Source of the DNA: Desulfobacterales bacterium | Lineage (GTDB): Bacteria; Desulfobacterota; Desulfobacteria; Desulfobacterales; JAUWMJ01 | Assembly (NCBI GenBank): GCA_030613225.1 | Contig: JAUWMJ010000067.1 | Span: 1-10,037 of the forward strand | Reading direction: 5' to 3' | DNA: 10,037 bases | Shown here: positions 1-6,458 of the stretch, piece by piece | Layout of the letters: every line of letters begins with the position of its first letter | Position numbering within the stretch: the stretch's first letter is position 1 | Program-made: the position numbers and the translations under genes | The notes under the pieces: model-generated | Database searches by the model: none | The model's input: the letters and a program-made list of their open reading frames with translations, nothing else | Told to the model about the DNA's origin: nothing

Positions 1-165
1 TCCTCCGGTTCTGCAGCCATCACAACTAATATGCTCCGGTTTAATATCGGCATTATACTGCACAGACCATTCTTTTGCTACTTTAGCCCGCTTGACATCA
101 TTATCTTCTTGAGTAGCGATATATGCTTCGCATTTAGAGCAATCTAATCCACAACATGCAATCAT
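1..165 (-). CDS. DUF3795-like Cys-rich protein, C-terminus cut by window edge
   Basis: Reading leftward from an ATG at 165, 55 codons stay open to the window edge, so only the N-terminus is seen. It starts MIACCGLDCSKCEAYIATQ and contains Cys4, Cys5, Cys9, Cys12 and a later CDGC pair (Cys48, Cys51). This matches my recollection of the DUF3795 family, small cysteine-rich proteins that begin with a CGLDCxxCxA-type motif and are presumed to bind a metal; their function is unknown. A good ribosome binding site, AAAGGAG at 175-181 on the minus strand, lies 9 nt before the ATG. The gene starts 18 nt after the stop of the 112-aa gene on the same strand, so the two are probably co-transcribed. No signal peptide is visible, so a cytoplasmic location is expected. 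The family call is good; the role is unknown. Confidence 0.72.
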   Translation of the reverse strand, partial: MIACCGLDCSKCEAYIATQEDNDVKRAKVAKEWSVQYNADIKPEHISCDGCRTGG

Positions 166-183
166 TTTTTTATTCTCCTTTAA

Positions 184-522
184 TCAATTTTCCTTAATAA
201 GAGATTTTACTTTCAAACCAATGGCTACTGGATCAGCGTCTTTGTCGATACAAACCGAGACATGTCCCCAGGATGTGGGCAGGACGAATTGAAAAAAATT
301 GCCGTATCTTACGATCAGGTATTTAAGACCTCCGCAGTCAATATTTCCCCTTTGTGTCGCCAGTGTGAGAAGGGTCGGGTTAACCAGCAACTCCTCATAT
401 CGATCCGATTCCGAACCACTGGCGTCCTCGGTTCCTTCCTTAGATTTCGTTTCAAGCTTACCATCCCGATAAATTGCGACATATCGTATATTTTGAGATA
501 AAGAAAATATTTTGTTAATCAT
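184..522 (-). CDS. Hypothetical 112-aa protein, possibly roadblock/LC7-like fold
   Basis: I do not recognise this gene by name. The 112-residue product has no signal peptide or membrane segment. Residues 12-25 (IRYVAIYRDGKLET) look like a strand-turn-strand. A polar stretch rich in Ser, Glu and Asp (28-42) follows, then a helix-like segment (YEELLVNPTLLTLATQRG, 42-59). Residues 64-92 again read as strands (GGLKYLIVRYGNFFQF, then WGHVSVCID), and a short helix closes the chain. This alternation resembles the roadblock/LC7 type of small dimeric regulator, but that is inference from pattern only. The ATG at 522 has a weak AAGAAG-type ribosome binding site; the stop is TGA at 186-184. The DUF3795-like gene follows after 18 nt, suggesting a two-gene operon. 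Coding is supported by the full-length frame, the good spacing and the well-structured composition; the overlapping plus-strand frame at 262-501 looks like a shadow. Confidence 0.7.
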   Translation of the reverse strand: MINKIFSLSQNIRYVAIYRDGKLETKSKEGTEDASGSESDRYEELLVNPTLLTLATQRGNIDCGGLKYLIVRYGNFFQFVLPTSWGHVSVCIDKDADPVAIGLKVKSLIKEN

Positions 523-567
523 TATGATCTTCTTTTTGCTTGTTTTTACACCTTGTTGTTTAAGCCT

Positions 568-597
568 ATTAAACCGGGTAGCTTACCATGCTTGCAA
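568..597 (-). promoter_or_regulatory. Candidate sigma70-type promoter for the minus-strand operon
   Basis: On the minus strand, TTGCAA (597-592) and TTTAAT (573-568) are separated by 18 nt. They match the -35 and -10 consensus at 4 of 6 and 5 of 6 positions. The predicted start site near 561 would leave a leader of about 40 nt before the ATG at 522. Identified by eye only, so it could be chance in AT-rich DNA. Confidence 0.35.
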
Positions 598-612
598 TAA
601 ACAGGATAAGCT

Positions 613-636
613 CGATGAATTGCTATGCATTCATCG
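613..636. promoter_or_regulatory. Perfect 8-bp inverted repeat upstream of minus-strand promoter (possible operator)
   Basis: CGATGAAT (613-620) and ATTCATCG (629-636) are exact reverse complements with an 8-nt spacer. The centre lies about 63 bp upstream of the predicted minus-strand start site. That is a position often used by activators, so an operator for the two-gene operon is possible. It could equally be a small hairpin. No regulator is identified. Confidence 0.3.
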
Positions 637-693
637 TCACTAATCGACGGCAAATTTTTCTTGATGTATACTCTTGATAATCTTAACATTACC

Positions 694-766
694 CAGTTTC
701 ACCTGCTGATGTCAAACATTTGATTAAAGCAATCAAAAGCGGGAAGGCGCCTGATAGGTGAAATTG
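694..766. other. Structured element with 11-bp outer stem and inner hairpin
   Basis: Positions 694-704 pair with 756-766 (11 pairs, one of them G-T), bringing TTTCACCT opposite AGGTGAAA. Inside this, TTTGATT (719-725) pairs perfectly with AATCAAA (731-737) around a 5-nt loop, and a GGCGCC palindrome sits at 746-751. No open reading frame with a ribosome binding site overlaps it. It could be a structured RNA, a recombination or protein-binding site, or part of a dispersed repeat. I checked for integron attC core sites (GTTRRRY/RYYYAAC) and did not see them. There is no T-tract, so it is not an intrinsic terminator. Confidence 0.35.
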
Positions 767-840
767 AAAATTTATTTAAACTTTATAACGGCTAAACGCC
801 CACCAAATGGGCTAAGGGCTCGGAAAAAAATAACTTGGCA

Positions 841-975
841 TTTTATGCACCCCAAGAGCATTTGCTTCGCGGCACATCCCAGCTTCAGGCCGGATTTGGC
901 CGTTCCTCAATCGCGAAGTCCTCGAAATAGCTCGCTATTCCTGTGGTTTCGGAGTCTACGCTTACCTGCAGCCTC
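841..975. repeat. Probable dispersed intergenic repeat with nested stem-loops
   Basis: This GC-richer block contrasts with the AT-rich flanks and contains nested inverted repeats. CTTCGCG (865-871) pairs with CGCGAAG (912-918), enclosing GGCC (888-891) opposite GGCC (898-901). Next to it is the near-palindrome AATAGC-TC-GCTATT (926-939). Read in reverse it gives the peptide-like string ETTGIASYFEDFAIEERPN, which from memory recurs as spurious small ORFs in Desulfobacteraceae genomes; I cannot verify that here, and only one copy is in this window. A small GCCCA-CCAAA-TGGGC hairpin sits just upstream at 798-812. The rest of 523-1077 holds no gene I can support. The boundaries are approximate. 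Confidence 0.4.
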
Positions 976-1077
976 GGATCGAACAAAGATGACCTAAATC
1001 CATGCGCCTTAAATGTAAACTTATTTTTGTGCGAACCCTTAACGTGTAATGTCAAAATTTCGAATAAGGAGGATACG

Positions 1078-1674
1078 ATGATGAATTTCAGGAAAATAGC
1101 ACTTGCAATCATTTTAACAGCTTTTGTTTTTACAGGAATAGTTCAGGCGGCAGATACCAGTATCGGGGTTAATCTCGGTACGTCGGAAATAGAGGGATGG
1201 GTGGATATAAAGTTTAATACTTTAAATACTCCTTTAATATTAGGTGGAGGGTTTCTTTACAGTAATGATGATTACTGGATCACAAATGTGCACATGGCTG
1301 TAAAGGATGAGGTGTTTACACCTGGATTAAGTCTCGGACTTGGTTTCAGGGGTGTCTTGGGCGAAGTAGAAATCCGCCGCACAGATCATGAGGTCGGGGC
1401 ATTTTGCCTACAGTTTCTCGGCGATTACGACTTTCGGAAAAATACTACCCGTCTGCCGATCAGCATATCCGTAGATATTTCAGGAGCGCCGGAGATTCTC
1501 AGTTTCCGTGATACTGAAAGATATATACAATTTGTTAGTTCTTTTAATTTTCATATTAACGATAATGCTACAGCTTTTATTGGATATCGAATAATAGATA
1601 TTAAATTTGACGAACCGGTTGATAGAGACTGGGATGATAAAGCCATATTTGGTGGAATCAGAATTTCGTTTTAG
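1078..1674 (+). CDS. YfaZ-like outer-membrane beta-barrel protein
   Basis: The 198-aa product begins with a clear Sec signal peptide: basic start MMNFRK, hydrophobic core through about residue 20, and a likely cut after VQA (residue 24). The mature part is built of alternating amphipathic strands with Gly and aromatic residues, and the chain ends in Phe (GGIRISF), typical of outer-membrane barrels. The segment ILSFRDTERYIQF, then FNFHINDNATAFIGYRIIDIKFD, resembles the YfaZ family (porin-like, function unknown) as I remember it. The start is set by a strong TAAGGAGG at 1065-1072, 5 nt before the ATG at 1078; ATG 1081 is possible. The frame stays open upstream to 943, but that part runs through the repeat block and is not coding. 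A weak -10-like TGTAAT lies at 1045-1050. The gene is monocistronic, bounded by non-coding DNA and a strong terminator. Family assignment is moderately sure. Confidence 0.75.
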   Translation: MMNFRKIALAIILTAFVFTGIVQAADTSIGVNLGTSEIEGWVDIKFNTLNTPLILGGGFLYSNDDYWITNVHMAVKDEVFTPGLSLGLGFRGVLGEVEIRRTDHEVGAFCLQFLGDYDFRKNTTRLPISISVDISGAPEILSFRDTERYIQFVSSFNFHINDNATAFIGYRIIDIKFDEPVDRDWDDKAIFGGIRISF

Positions 1675-1724
1675 TTTGTCTTATAGCGTTGTTAGTGATT
1701 TAGTTTAGAAAAATATGTTATTTT

Positions 1725-1760
1725 AAAAATCGTCCCGCTTCGGCGGGGCGATTTTTTTTT
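1725..1760 (+). terminator. Strong intrinsic terminator after the YfaZ-like gene
   Basis: AATCGTCCCGC pairs with GCGGGGCGATT around a stable TTCG tetraloop (1739-1742), giving a stem of at least 11 pairs with one T-G wobble, followed by nine T residues (1752-1760). It lies 50 nt after the stop codon. Because A residues precede the stem it could work in both directions. Confidence 0.9.
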
Positions 1761-1818
1761 GCCTGCGTTTAAAAGATCTCTGCTTTATTACAAGTTCAGC
1801 AACTGTCTGACAATATTA

Positions 1819-1846
1819 TTGACTTATACAGTAAAGCGGTTATACA
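1819..1846 (+). promoter_or_regulatory. Candidate promoter upstream of pheS
   Basis: TTGACT (1819-1824) and TATACA (1841-1846) are separated by 16 nt and match the sigma70 consensus at 5 of 6 and 4 of 6 positions. It lies after the preceding terminator and about 340 nt before pheS. If real, the pheST transcript has a long leader that includes the inverted element at 1926-2047. I saw no T-box motif and no Phe-rich leader peptide. Apart from these features, 1761-2194 holds nothing I can identify. Confidence 0.4.
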
Positions 1847-1925
1847 AAATGCAGATCTCGTAATTTATAGCGTATTATGCCGTAATATTTTGGACAGAAA
1901 GCTTAAGTTTCCAGCCGGGCATTTG

Positions 1926-2047
1926 GGTTCAGAGGTTCAAAGGTTCAGAGGTTCAGAGGTTGTCCGCCATCACATTAACTCAATGGAATCAATAGGTAAG
2001 GAGAAAGTGCGAAGCACTTAACCTTGAACGGGGAACCTTTGAACCTT
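1926..2047. repeat. Paired-arm element: 8-bp GGTTCAGA tandem repeats with inverted partner
   Basis: The left arm has four tandem 8-bp units (1926-1933, 1934-1941, 1942-1949, 1950-1957) of the form GGTTCARA, plus a partial fifth. The right arm carries the inverse: GAACCTTTGAACC (2033-2045) is an exact reverse complement of 1934-1946, extended by one more pair (A1933 with T2046). Another inverted copy, AACCTTGAAC, is at 2020-2029. Between the arms a perfect hairpin AAGTGC-GAA-GCACTT spans 2005-2019. There is no coding capacity. I associate such GGTTCA-type repeats with Desulfobacterota intergenic regions, from memory. It sits between the candidate promoter and pheS, so it may be transcribed in the leader. 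Confidence 0.7.
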
Positions 2048-2194
2048 ATAACCCAGACCGACCTGGTGTCAAATTATTTTGCGATTCCGTGGTATATCAA
2101 GGTCTCCGGTCATTTTCGTAAGATAAATAACGAGGTCTGAAATAGTGAATCCATATACGGATATTTTAATAAAATCTGAATAAACGCAGGCTAT

Positions 2195-3217
2195 TTGTTA
2201 GAAAGAAAAGTGGAAAAAACAATAGAACAAATTCATCAGGAAGCTTTAAATGAGCTTGAAGCCGCTTCGGAGGCTGAAGCTGTTCAAGCGCTTTCAGTCC
2301 GATATATGGGTCGAAAGGGGGTTATTACTTCCTTTCTAAGAAATATATCAAAGCTTCCACCCGAAGATAGACCTGAAGCAGGGAAAAAGGCCAACGAGAC
2401 AAAGAAAGTTCTGGATAAACTATTCAAAGATGCTTTAAAACGCCTGGAAAAGACCTCTTCTGATACAAGCGACTATATTGACGTCTCTCTTCCCGGGAGA
2501 ACACTTCTTGCGGGTTCTCTGCATCCAATCACGCAGATCACCAGGCTCATGTGTGATATTTTTACGAACCTGGGATTTGATATTGTTGAGGGGCCGGAAG
2601 TTGAAACGGATTATTATAATTTTGAAGCCCTGAATATTCCAAAGAATCATCCGGCAAGGGATATGCAGGATACATTCTATATTTCAGATAACATCGTTCT
2701 TAGAACTCATACCTCCCCCGTGCAGATCAGAACAATGGAAAAACAGACTCCTCCGGTGAGAATTATAGCTCCGGGTAAAGTTTACCGGTGCGATTCCGAC
2801 CTTACGCACACTCCCATGTTTCATCAGGTTGAAGGTCTTCTGGTAGATGAAAACATATCCTTTGGCGACTTAAAAGGAACAATTACAACCTTTGTTCACA
2901 GGATGTTTGACGACCGGATAAGCCTCAGATTTCGTCCCAGCTTCTTCCCTTTCACGGAACCGAGCGCTGAGGTAGATATTTTATGTGTTATATGCAGAGG
3001 CAAAGGGTGCAGGGTTTGTTCACAAACAGGGTGGCTCGAAGTAATTGGCGCCGGAATGGTTCATCCTGCGCTATTTGAAAATGTCGGATACGATACTTCC
3101 CGTTTTACCGGATTTGCATTCGGGATGGGTGTGGAACGTATTGCAATGCTGAAATACGGTATTGACGACATCAGAAAATATTTTGATAATGATTTACGGT
3201 TTTTAAGGCAGTTTTAG
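2195..3217 (+). CDS. pheS: Phenylalanine--tRNA ligase alpha subunit
   Basis: PheS forms the cytoplasmic alpha2beta2 phenylalanyl-tRNA synthetase with PheT and carries the class II catalytic core that activates Phe and charges tRNA-Phe. The 340-aa product has an N-terminal helical tRNA-binding arm (about 1-90, with YMGRKG at 37-42). The catalytic domain follows: motif 1 region at about 110-145, motif 2 with YRCDSDLTHTPMFHQVEG (197-214) and FPFTEPSAEVD (251-261), and motif 3 GFAFGMGVERIAMLKYG (306-322). Cys264, Cys267, Cys272 and Cys275 form a CxxC-x4-CxxC cluster, a likely zinc knuckle that the E. coli enzyme lacks. The start is uncertain: TTG 2195 has AGG only 4 nt upstream, whereas the in-frame GTG at 2210 would give an N-terminus nearly the length of E. 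coli PheS but has no clear ribosome binding site. The usual upstream rplT is absent. pheT starts one base after the stop. Confidence 0.97.
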   Translation: MLERKVEKTIEQIHQEALNELEAASEAEAVQALSVRYMGRKGVITSFLRNISKLPPEDRPEAGKKANETKKVLDKLFKDALKRLEKTSSDTSDYIDVSLPGRTLLAGSLHPITQITRLMCDIFTNLGFDIVEGPEVETDYYNFEALNIPKNHPARDMQDTFYISDNIVLRTHTSPVQIRTMEKQTPPVRIIAPGKVYRCDSDLTHTPMFHQVEGLLVDENISFGDLKGTITTFVHRMFDDRISLRFRPSFFPFTEPSAEVDILCVICRGKGCRVCSQTGWLEVIGAGMVHPALFENVGYDTSRFTGFAFGMGVERIAMLKYGIDDIRKYFDNDLRFLRQF

Positions 3218-3218
3218 T

Positions 3219-5633
3219 ATGAAAGCAAGTATAAGCTGGTTAAAGGATTATACGTCCATTAACATGGATGTCCATCCCCTTGCAAATGCCCTTACCATGG
3301 CAGGACTGGAAGTTGAGGCGGTCACCGACAGGTTCGGCTACCTTAACAGAGTTGTTGTCGGCCGAATTATTGAAGTCGGACCTCATCCGAATGCTGATAA
3401 ATTAAAGCTCTTAAAGGTTGACGTGGGTACTCAAACGCTTGCTGTTGTTTGCGGTGCTCCTAATGTTTTAAATGATATACTTGCCCCGGTGGCCCTGCCG
3501 GGAACCGTCTTCCCTAACGGATTTGCCCTTGAAAAAAGCATCATCCGCAATGTAGAATCCGAAGGTATGATTTGTAGTGAAGCCGAGTTGGGACTGGGAA
3601 AAGACAAAAGCGGCATAATGATCTTAAGCCCATCTTTACGTGTTGGAGAAAAATTATTAAAAGCGCTCGAGCTTTCGGACGCTGTTATCGAAGTTGATCT
3701 TACTCCAAACAGACCCGATTGTCTCAGTATGATCGGAGTCGCACGGGAAATTTGTGGTATTCAAAAAACAAAGATACAATACCCGGATATGAGCCTTTCT
3801 GACTCAGGAGATGATATTACCGGGTTTACCTCTGTTACAATTAAAGCCCATGATCACTGCCCGCGGTACGCAGCCAGGCTCCTTACCGATATTACAGTCG
3901 GCCCCTCTCCTTTCTGGCTTGCCGATCGCCTGACGTCTGTTGGCATGAAACCGATAAACAACATTGTAGATATTACCAATTTTGTTTTAATGGAAACCGG
4001 CCAACCACTTCACGCTTTTGACTATGATCGTCTTGCCGAAAACAGAATCGTTGTCCGCAGGGCTAATGAAGGTGAATTGTTTACAACTCTTGATATGAAT
4101 GAACGGAAGCTGACTTCGGATATGCTTATGATCTGTGATGGTGAAAAGCCGGTTGCTGTCGCCGGAGTCATGGGCGGCCTTAATTCCGAAATTGAAGAGA
4201 CCACTACAAAAGTTCTTATTGAAAGTGCGTATTTTGACCCTGTCAGTATCAGAAAAACTTCAAAAAAACTGGGGATTAACACTGAAGCTTCCCATCGTTT
4301 TGAACGCGGTGTCGATCCTGAGGGTATTGTTCCTGCATTGAACAGAGCTGCCCGGCTAATGGCCGAAATCGGCGGCGGCAAATTAATCGACGGAATTATT
4401 GATGAATATCCAAAAAAAATTCCGGCAAAAACAATCACCCTGAAAATAAAGGAAACCAACCGGCTCCTTGGGACCGACCTGAACAGGGAGGAAATCAAGG
4501 AATTGCTGGAATCCATTGAATTTTCAGTTAAAAAAATCGATGCGGACACTCTGAAGGTGGATCCGCCTTCTTTCAGGGTTGACATTGAAAGGCCGGAAGA
4601 CCTCATGGAAGAGGTTGCACGCCTTTCAGGATATAACAACATTCCTACAACTTTTCCTGCCATGCCGGCTAAAGCTCGAAAACCGCTAAAACTGCTCGAT
4701 GCCAGAAGCCGCATTATGCACCTGATGACCGGATTCGGTTTTTCCGAAACAATAAATTATAGTTTCATAAACAAGCTGTCCTGTGACCGCCTTAATCTGC
4801 CACCCGGCGATTATAGAAGAAACATGGTTGATATTTTGAATCCTCTGACTGAAGATCAGGCGGTTATGAGAACATCATTGGTTCCCGGTCTTCTTGAAAC
4901 CGTATATCGCAATATTTCAAAGCAGCAAAAGAATCTCAAGCTTTTTGAAATCGGGAAAATATATATAAAAAAAGGCGAAGGCAATCTGCCGGAAGAAACC
5001 GAGATGCTGGCAGGTCTCCGGACAGGCACGCGGCTTGATGCTTCGTGGTATGCAAAAGAAACACCCTGTGATTTTTTTGACATAAAGGGGGCGGTTGAAG
5101 GGCTGTTAAAAGGCCTGAATATCGATTCCATTCGATTCGCAAGTCTGGCGGATGATTTATGTGTTTATACAAAACCGGGATATACAGCACAGATTTTTTC
5201 GGACAAAGAACTGTTAGGGCTTGTTGGAGAGCTTCATCCTCATACTCTTCGTAATTTTGACCTGAAGCAGGCTGTATATCTTTTTGAACTTAGCATAGAC
5301 AGTCTTATTAAGCTTTTGCCTGAAACAAGGCAGTCGAAACAGATTCCAAAATTCCCGGCTGTTCCCAGAGATATCACTATTATAGTTAATCAAAATACGG
5401 AATCGGGCGCAATGCTCGAATGTATTCAAAACATTCGAGAACAACTGGTTGAAAGCATACATCTTTTTGATGTTTTTACAGGCGATCCGATTGCGCCGGG
5501 CAAAAAAAGCGTCTCTATTAGAGTAACCTACAGATCAAATAAAAAAACACTTGAAGATGAGGATGTCGGTAATATACATAAAGCAATTACAGACAGGCTT
5601 ATTAAAGAATTTGATGCAGGTTTGCCTGAGTAA
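3219..5633 (+). CDS. pheT: Phenylalanine--tRNA ligase beta subunit
   Basis: PheT is the tRNA-recognising and editing subunit of phenylalanyl-tRNA synthetase; it hydrolyses Tyr mischarged on tRNA-Phe. The 804-aa length is normal for the bacterial long form. Visible parts in order are: N-terminal MKASISWLKDY; an OB-fold tRNA-binding domain (about 44-150, with HPNADKLKLLKVDVG and GMICSEAELGLG); IEVDLTPNRPDCLS (157-170); the B3/B4 editing domain (about 212-385, with PLHAFDYD, where His265 probably matches the E. coli editing His, and TEASHRFERGVDP at 355-367); the B5 domain (about 405-475); the inactive class II-like core (about 490-690); and a ferredoxin-fold anticodon-binding domain (about 710-802, KFPAVPRDITIIV). 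The gene begins one base after pheS, with AAGG 10 nt upstream inside pheS, so the two are translationally linked. No ihfA gene follows, unlike in enterobacteria. Confidence 0.98.
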   Translation: MKASISWLKDYTSINMDVHPLANALTMAGLEVEAVTDRFGYLNRVVVGRIIEVGPHPNADKLKLLKVDVGTQTLAVVCGAPNVLNDILAPVALPGTVFPNGFALEKSIIRNVESEGMICSEAELGLGKDKSGIMILSPSLRVGEKLLKALELSDAVIEVDLTPNRPDCLSMIGVAREICGIQKTKIQYPDMSLSDSGDDITGFTSVTIKAHDHCPRYAARLLTDITVGPSPFWLADRLTSVGMKPINNIVDITNFVLMETGQPLHAFDYDRLAENRIVVRRANEGELFTTLDMNERKLTSDMLMICDGEKPVAVAGVMGGLNSEIEETTTKVLIESAYFDPVSIRKTSKKLGINTEASHRFERGVDPEGIVPALNRAARLMAEIGGGKLIDGIIDEYPKKIPAKTITLKIKETNRLLGTDLNREEIKELLESIEFSVKKIDADTLKVDPPSFRVDIERPEDLMEEVARLSGYNNIPTTFPAMPAKARKPLKLLDARSRIMHLMTGFGFSETINYSFINKLSCDRLNLPPGDYRRNMVDILNPLTEDQAVMRTSLVPGLLETVYRNISKQQKNLKLFEIGKIYIKKGEGNLPEETEMLAGLRTGTRLDASWYAKETPCDFFDIKGAVEGLLKGLNIDSIRFASLADDLCVYTKPGYTAQIFSDKELLGLVGELHPHTLRNFDLKQAVYLFELSIDSLIKLLPETRQSKQIPKFPAVPRDITIIVNQNTESGAMLECIQNIREQLVESIHLFDVFTGDPIAPGKKSVSIRVTYRSNKKTLEDEDVGNIHKAITDRLIKEFDAGLPE

Positions 5634-5666
5634 AGAACTCACACCCGAATGACGTGGCATTGATTT

Positions 5667-5681
5667 GCCCCTCGAAGGGGC
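5667..5681. other. Short GC hairpin after pheT
   Basis: GCCCCT-CGA-AGGGGC forms a perfect 6-bp stem with a 3-nt loop, 33 nt after the pheT stop. No T-tract follows, so it is not a standard intrinsic terminator; it could protect the 3' end of the transcript or assist termination at the structured element just downstream. Confidence 0.4.
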
Positions 5682-5700
5682 TGTCGGATACACCAGGTTT

Positions 5701-5935
5701 GAAGTGACTAAAGTGCCTAAAGTGAACTAAAGTGTCTAAAGTTAATCCGCCTGCGGCGGACTGTCTATTTTATTTTTATAAAAAAGATGGCTTGCCGGGG
5801 CGTAGCCAATCAGGCTTCACCTTTGGTTACGCCGCGACAAGAGGCGAAGACCGGAGCAGAGCGACACCACAACTTTAGGCATTTTATCCGCCACCGTACT
5901 TTGGCGGATTTAGCTCACTTTAGGCACTCTTTGAT
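5701..5935. repeat. Paired-arm element: CTAAAGTG short repeats with inverted partner
   Basis: The left arm repeats AAAGTG at 9-10 bp intervals between 5703 and 5742 (AAAGTGCCT, AAAGTGAACT, AAAGTGTCT). The right arm is inverted: 5910-5928 is the reverse complement of 5712-5730 over 19 bp with one mismatch, and AACTTTAGGCA recurs near 5871. Both arms carry TCCGCC...GGCGGA hairpins (5746-5760, and 5887-5908 with a longer loop). The middle holds another hairpin, GGCGTAGCCAA (5799-5809) with TTGGTTACGCC (5823-5833), one mismatch, and the AT palindrome TTTTTATAAAAA at 5773-5784. A frame open at 5787-5990 runs through these repeats and looks non-coding. The architecture resembles the element at 1926-2047, though the sequence differs. 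The remaining parts of 5634-6021 hold nothing else that I can identify. Confidence 0.7.
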
Positions 5936-6033
5936 ATTTACTCAGGCAAAGCCAATTATCTCTGACTACGCACAAAATGCGTGGTTTTAAAATTAATAAA
6001 TAATCTAATTGCCGGCTTTATGTGAGCATGCAG

Positions 6034-6378
6034 ATGGAAAATCAACCCAGGCTCCAAATACCCGATAAATTATACTTCAAAATCGGTGAAGTGAGCGCTA
6101 TCACAGGGCTTCCGACATACGTACTGAGGTTCTGGGAAACTCAATTCACAAAGATAAAGCCGAAGCGTACATCATCAGGCCAAAGATTATACAGGAAAAA
6201 TGACGTGGAGGTGGTTCTGACAATTAAAAGTCTTCTGCACGAAAAAAAATTTACCATCCAGGGAGCCATACAGTATCTAAAGACTAAATCTTCTGTTAAA
6301 AAAAATCCTTCGTCCACCGACACATTAAAGGAAATACGCCTGGAACTTGAAAGACTCCGGAATATGCTGGACAACTGA
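6034..6378 (+). CDS. Short MerR-family HTH transcriptional regulator
   Basis: The product has an N-terminal MerR-type winged helix-turn-helix (KIGEVSAITGLPTYVLRFWETQF) followed by the wing and second helix pair (SGQRLYRKNDVEVVLTIKSLL, then KKFTIQGAIQYLK). It ends in a short Leu/Glu/Arg-rich helix (TLKEIRLELERLRNML) suited to dimer pairing. At about 114-118 residues there is no effector-binding domain and no metal-sensing cysteine pair, so the ligand, if any, is unknown. The frame opens at GTG 6022; ATG 6028 and ATG 6034 are also in frame. I chose 6034 because a weak GAG lies 7 nt upstream, but the start is unsure by up to 4 codons. A regulator of this sort next to pheT is, from memory, common in Desulfobacterota. 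Its target cannot be told from the sequence, although the dyad in the tRNA promoter just downstream is worth considering. Confidence 0.88.
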   Translation: MENQPRLQIPDKLYFKIGEVSAITGLPTYVLRFWETQFTKIKPKRTSSGQRLYRKNDVEVVLTIKSLLHEKKFTIQGAIQYLKTKSSVKKNPSSTDTLKEIRLELERLRNMLDN

Positions 6379-6415
6379 AAAAATAAGTAATATTCGGATT
6401 TATGTCTGAAAAACA

Positions 6416-6442
6416 TTGACAAAGTGTATTTTTTGTCATAAT
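6416..6442 (+). promoter_or_regulatory. Promoter of the tRNA-Gly gene, with internal dyad
   Basis: A perfect -35 box TTGACA (6416-6421) is followed after 15 nt by CATAAT (6437-6442), 5 of 6 matches to the -10 consensus. The predicted start lies about 10 nt before the tRNA, as is usual for tRNA genes. TGACAAA (6417-6423) and TTTGTCA (6432-6438) are perfect inverted repeats spanning most of the promoter; this may be a regulator site or chance. The 15-nt spacer is shorter than the optimum. Confidence 0.65.
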
Positions 6443-6458
6443 GTTTCAGATTTGGTAA

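Noticed and set aside
694..820. Possible integron attC or attI site
   Set aside because: Core GTTRRRY/RYYYAAC motifs are missing and no integrase or cassette structure is visible.
943..1077. Upstream extension of the YfaZ-like frame to GTG 943
   Set aside because: It runs through the repeat block, has no ribosome binding site, and would bury the signal peptide; TAAGGAGG at 1065-1072 fixes the start at 1078.
1926..2047. CRISPR array
   Set aside because: The repeat unit is 8 bp without spacers, and no cas gene is in the window.
1761..2194. T-box riboswitch or Phe attenuator leader before pheS
   Set aside because: No T-box core motif, no Phe-codon-rich short ORF, and no terminator hairpin with T-tract in the leader.
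4022..4714. 230-aa open frame antisense to pheT
   Set aside because: It is fully inside a well-conserved pheT; the Ser/Arg/Phe-rich composition is that of an antisense shadow.
5787..5990. 67-aa open frame after pheT
   Set aside because: It lies wholly in the paired-arm repeat element, has repeat-derived composition and no ribosome binding site.
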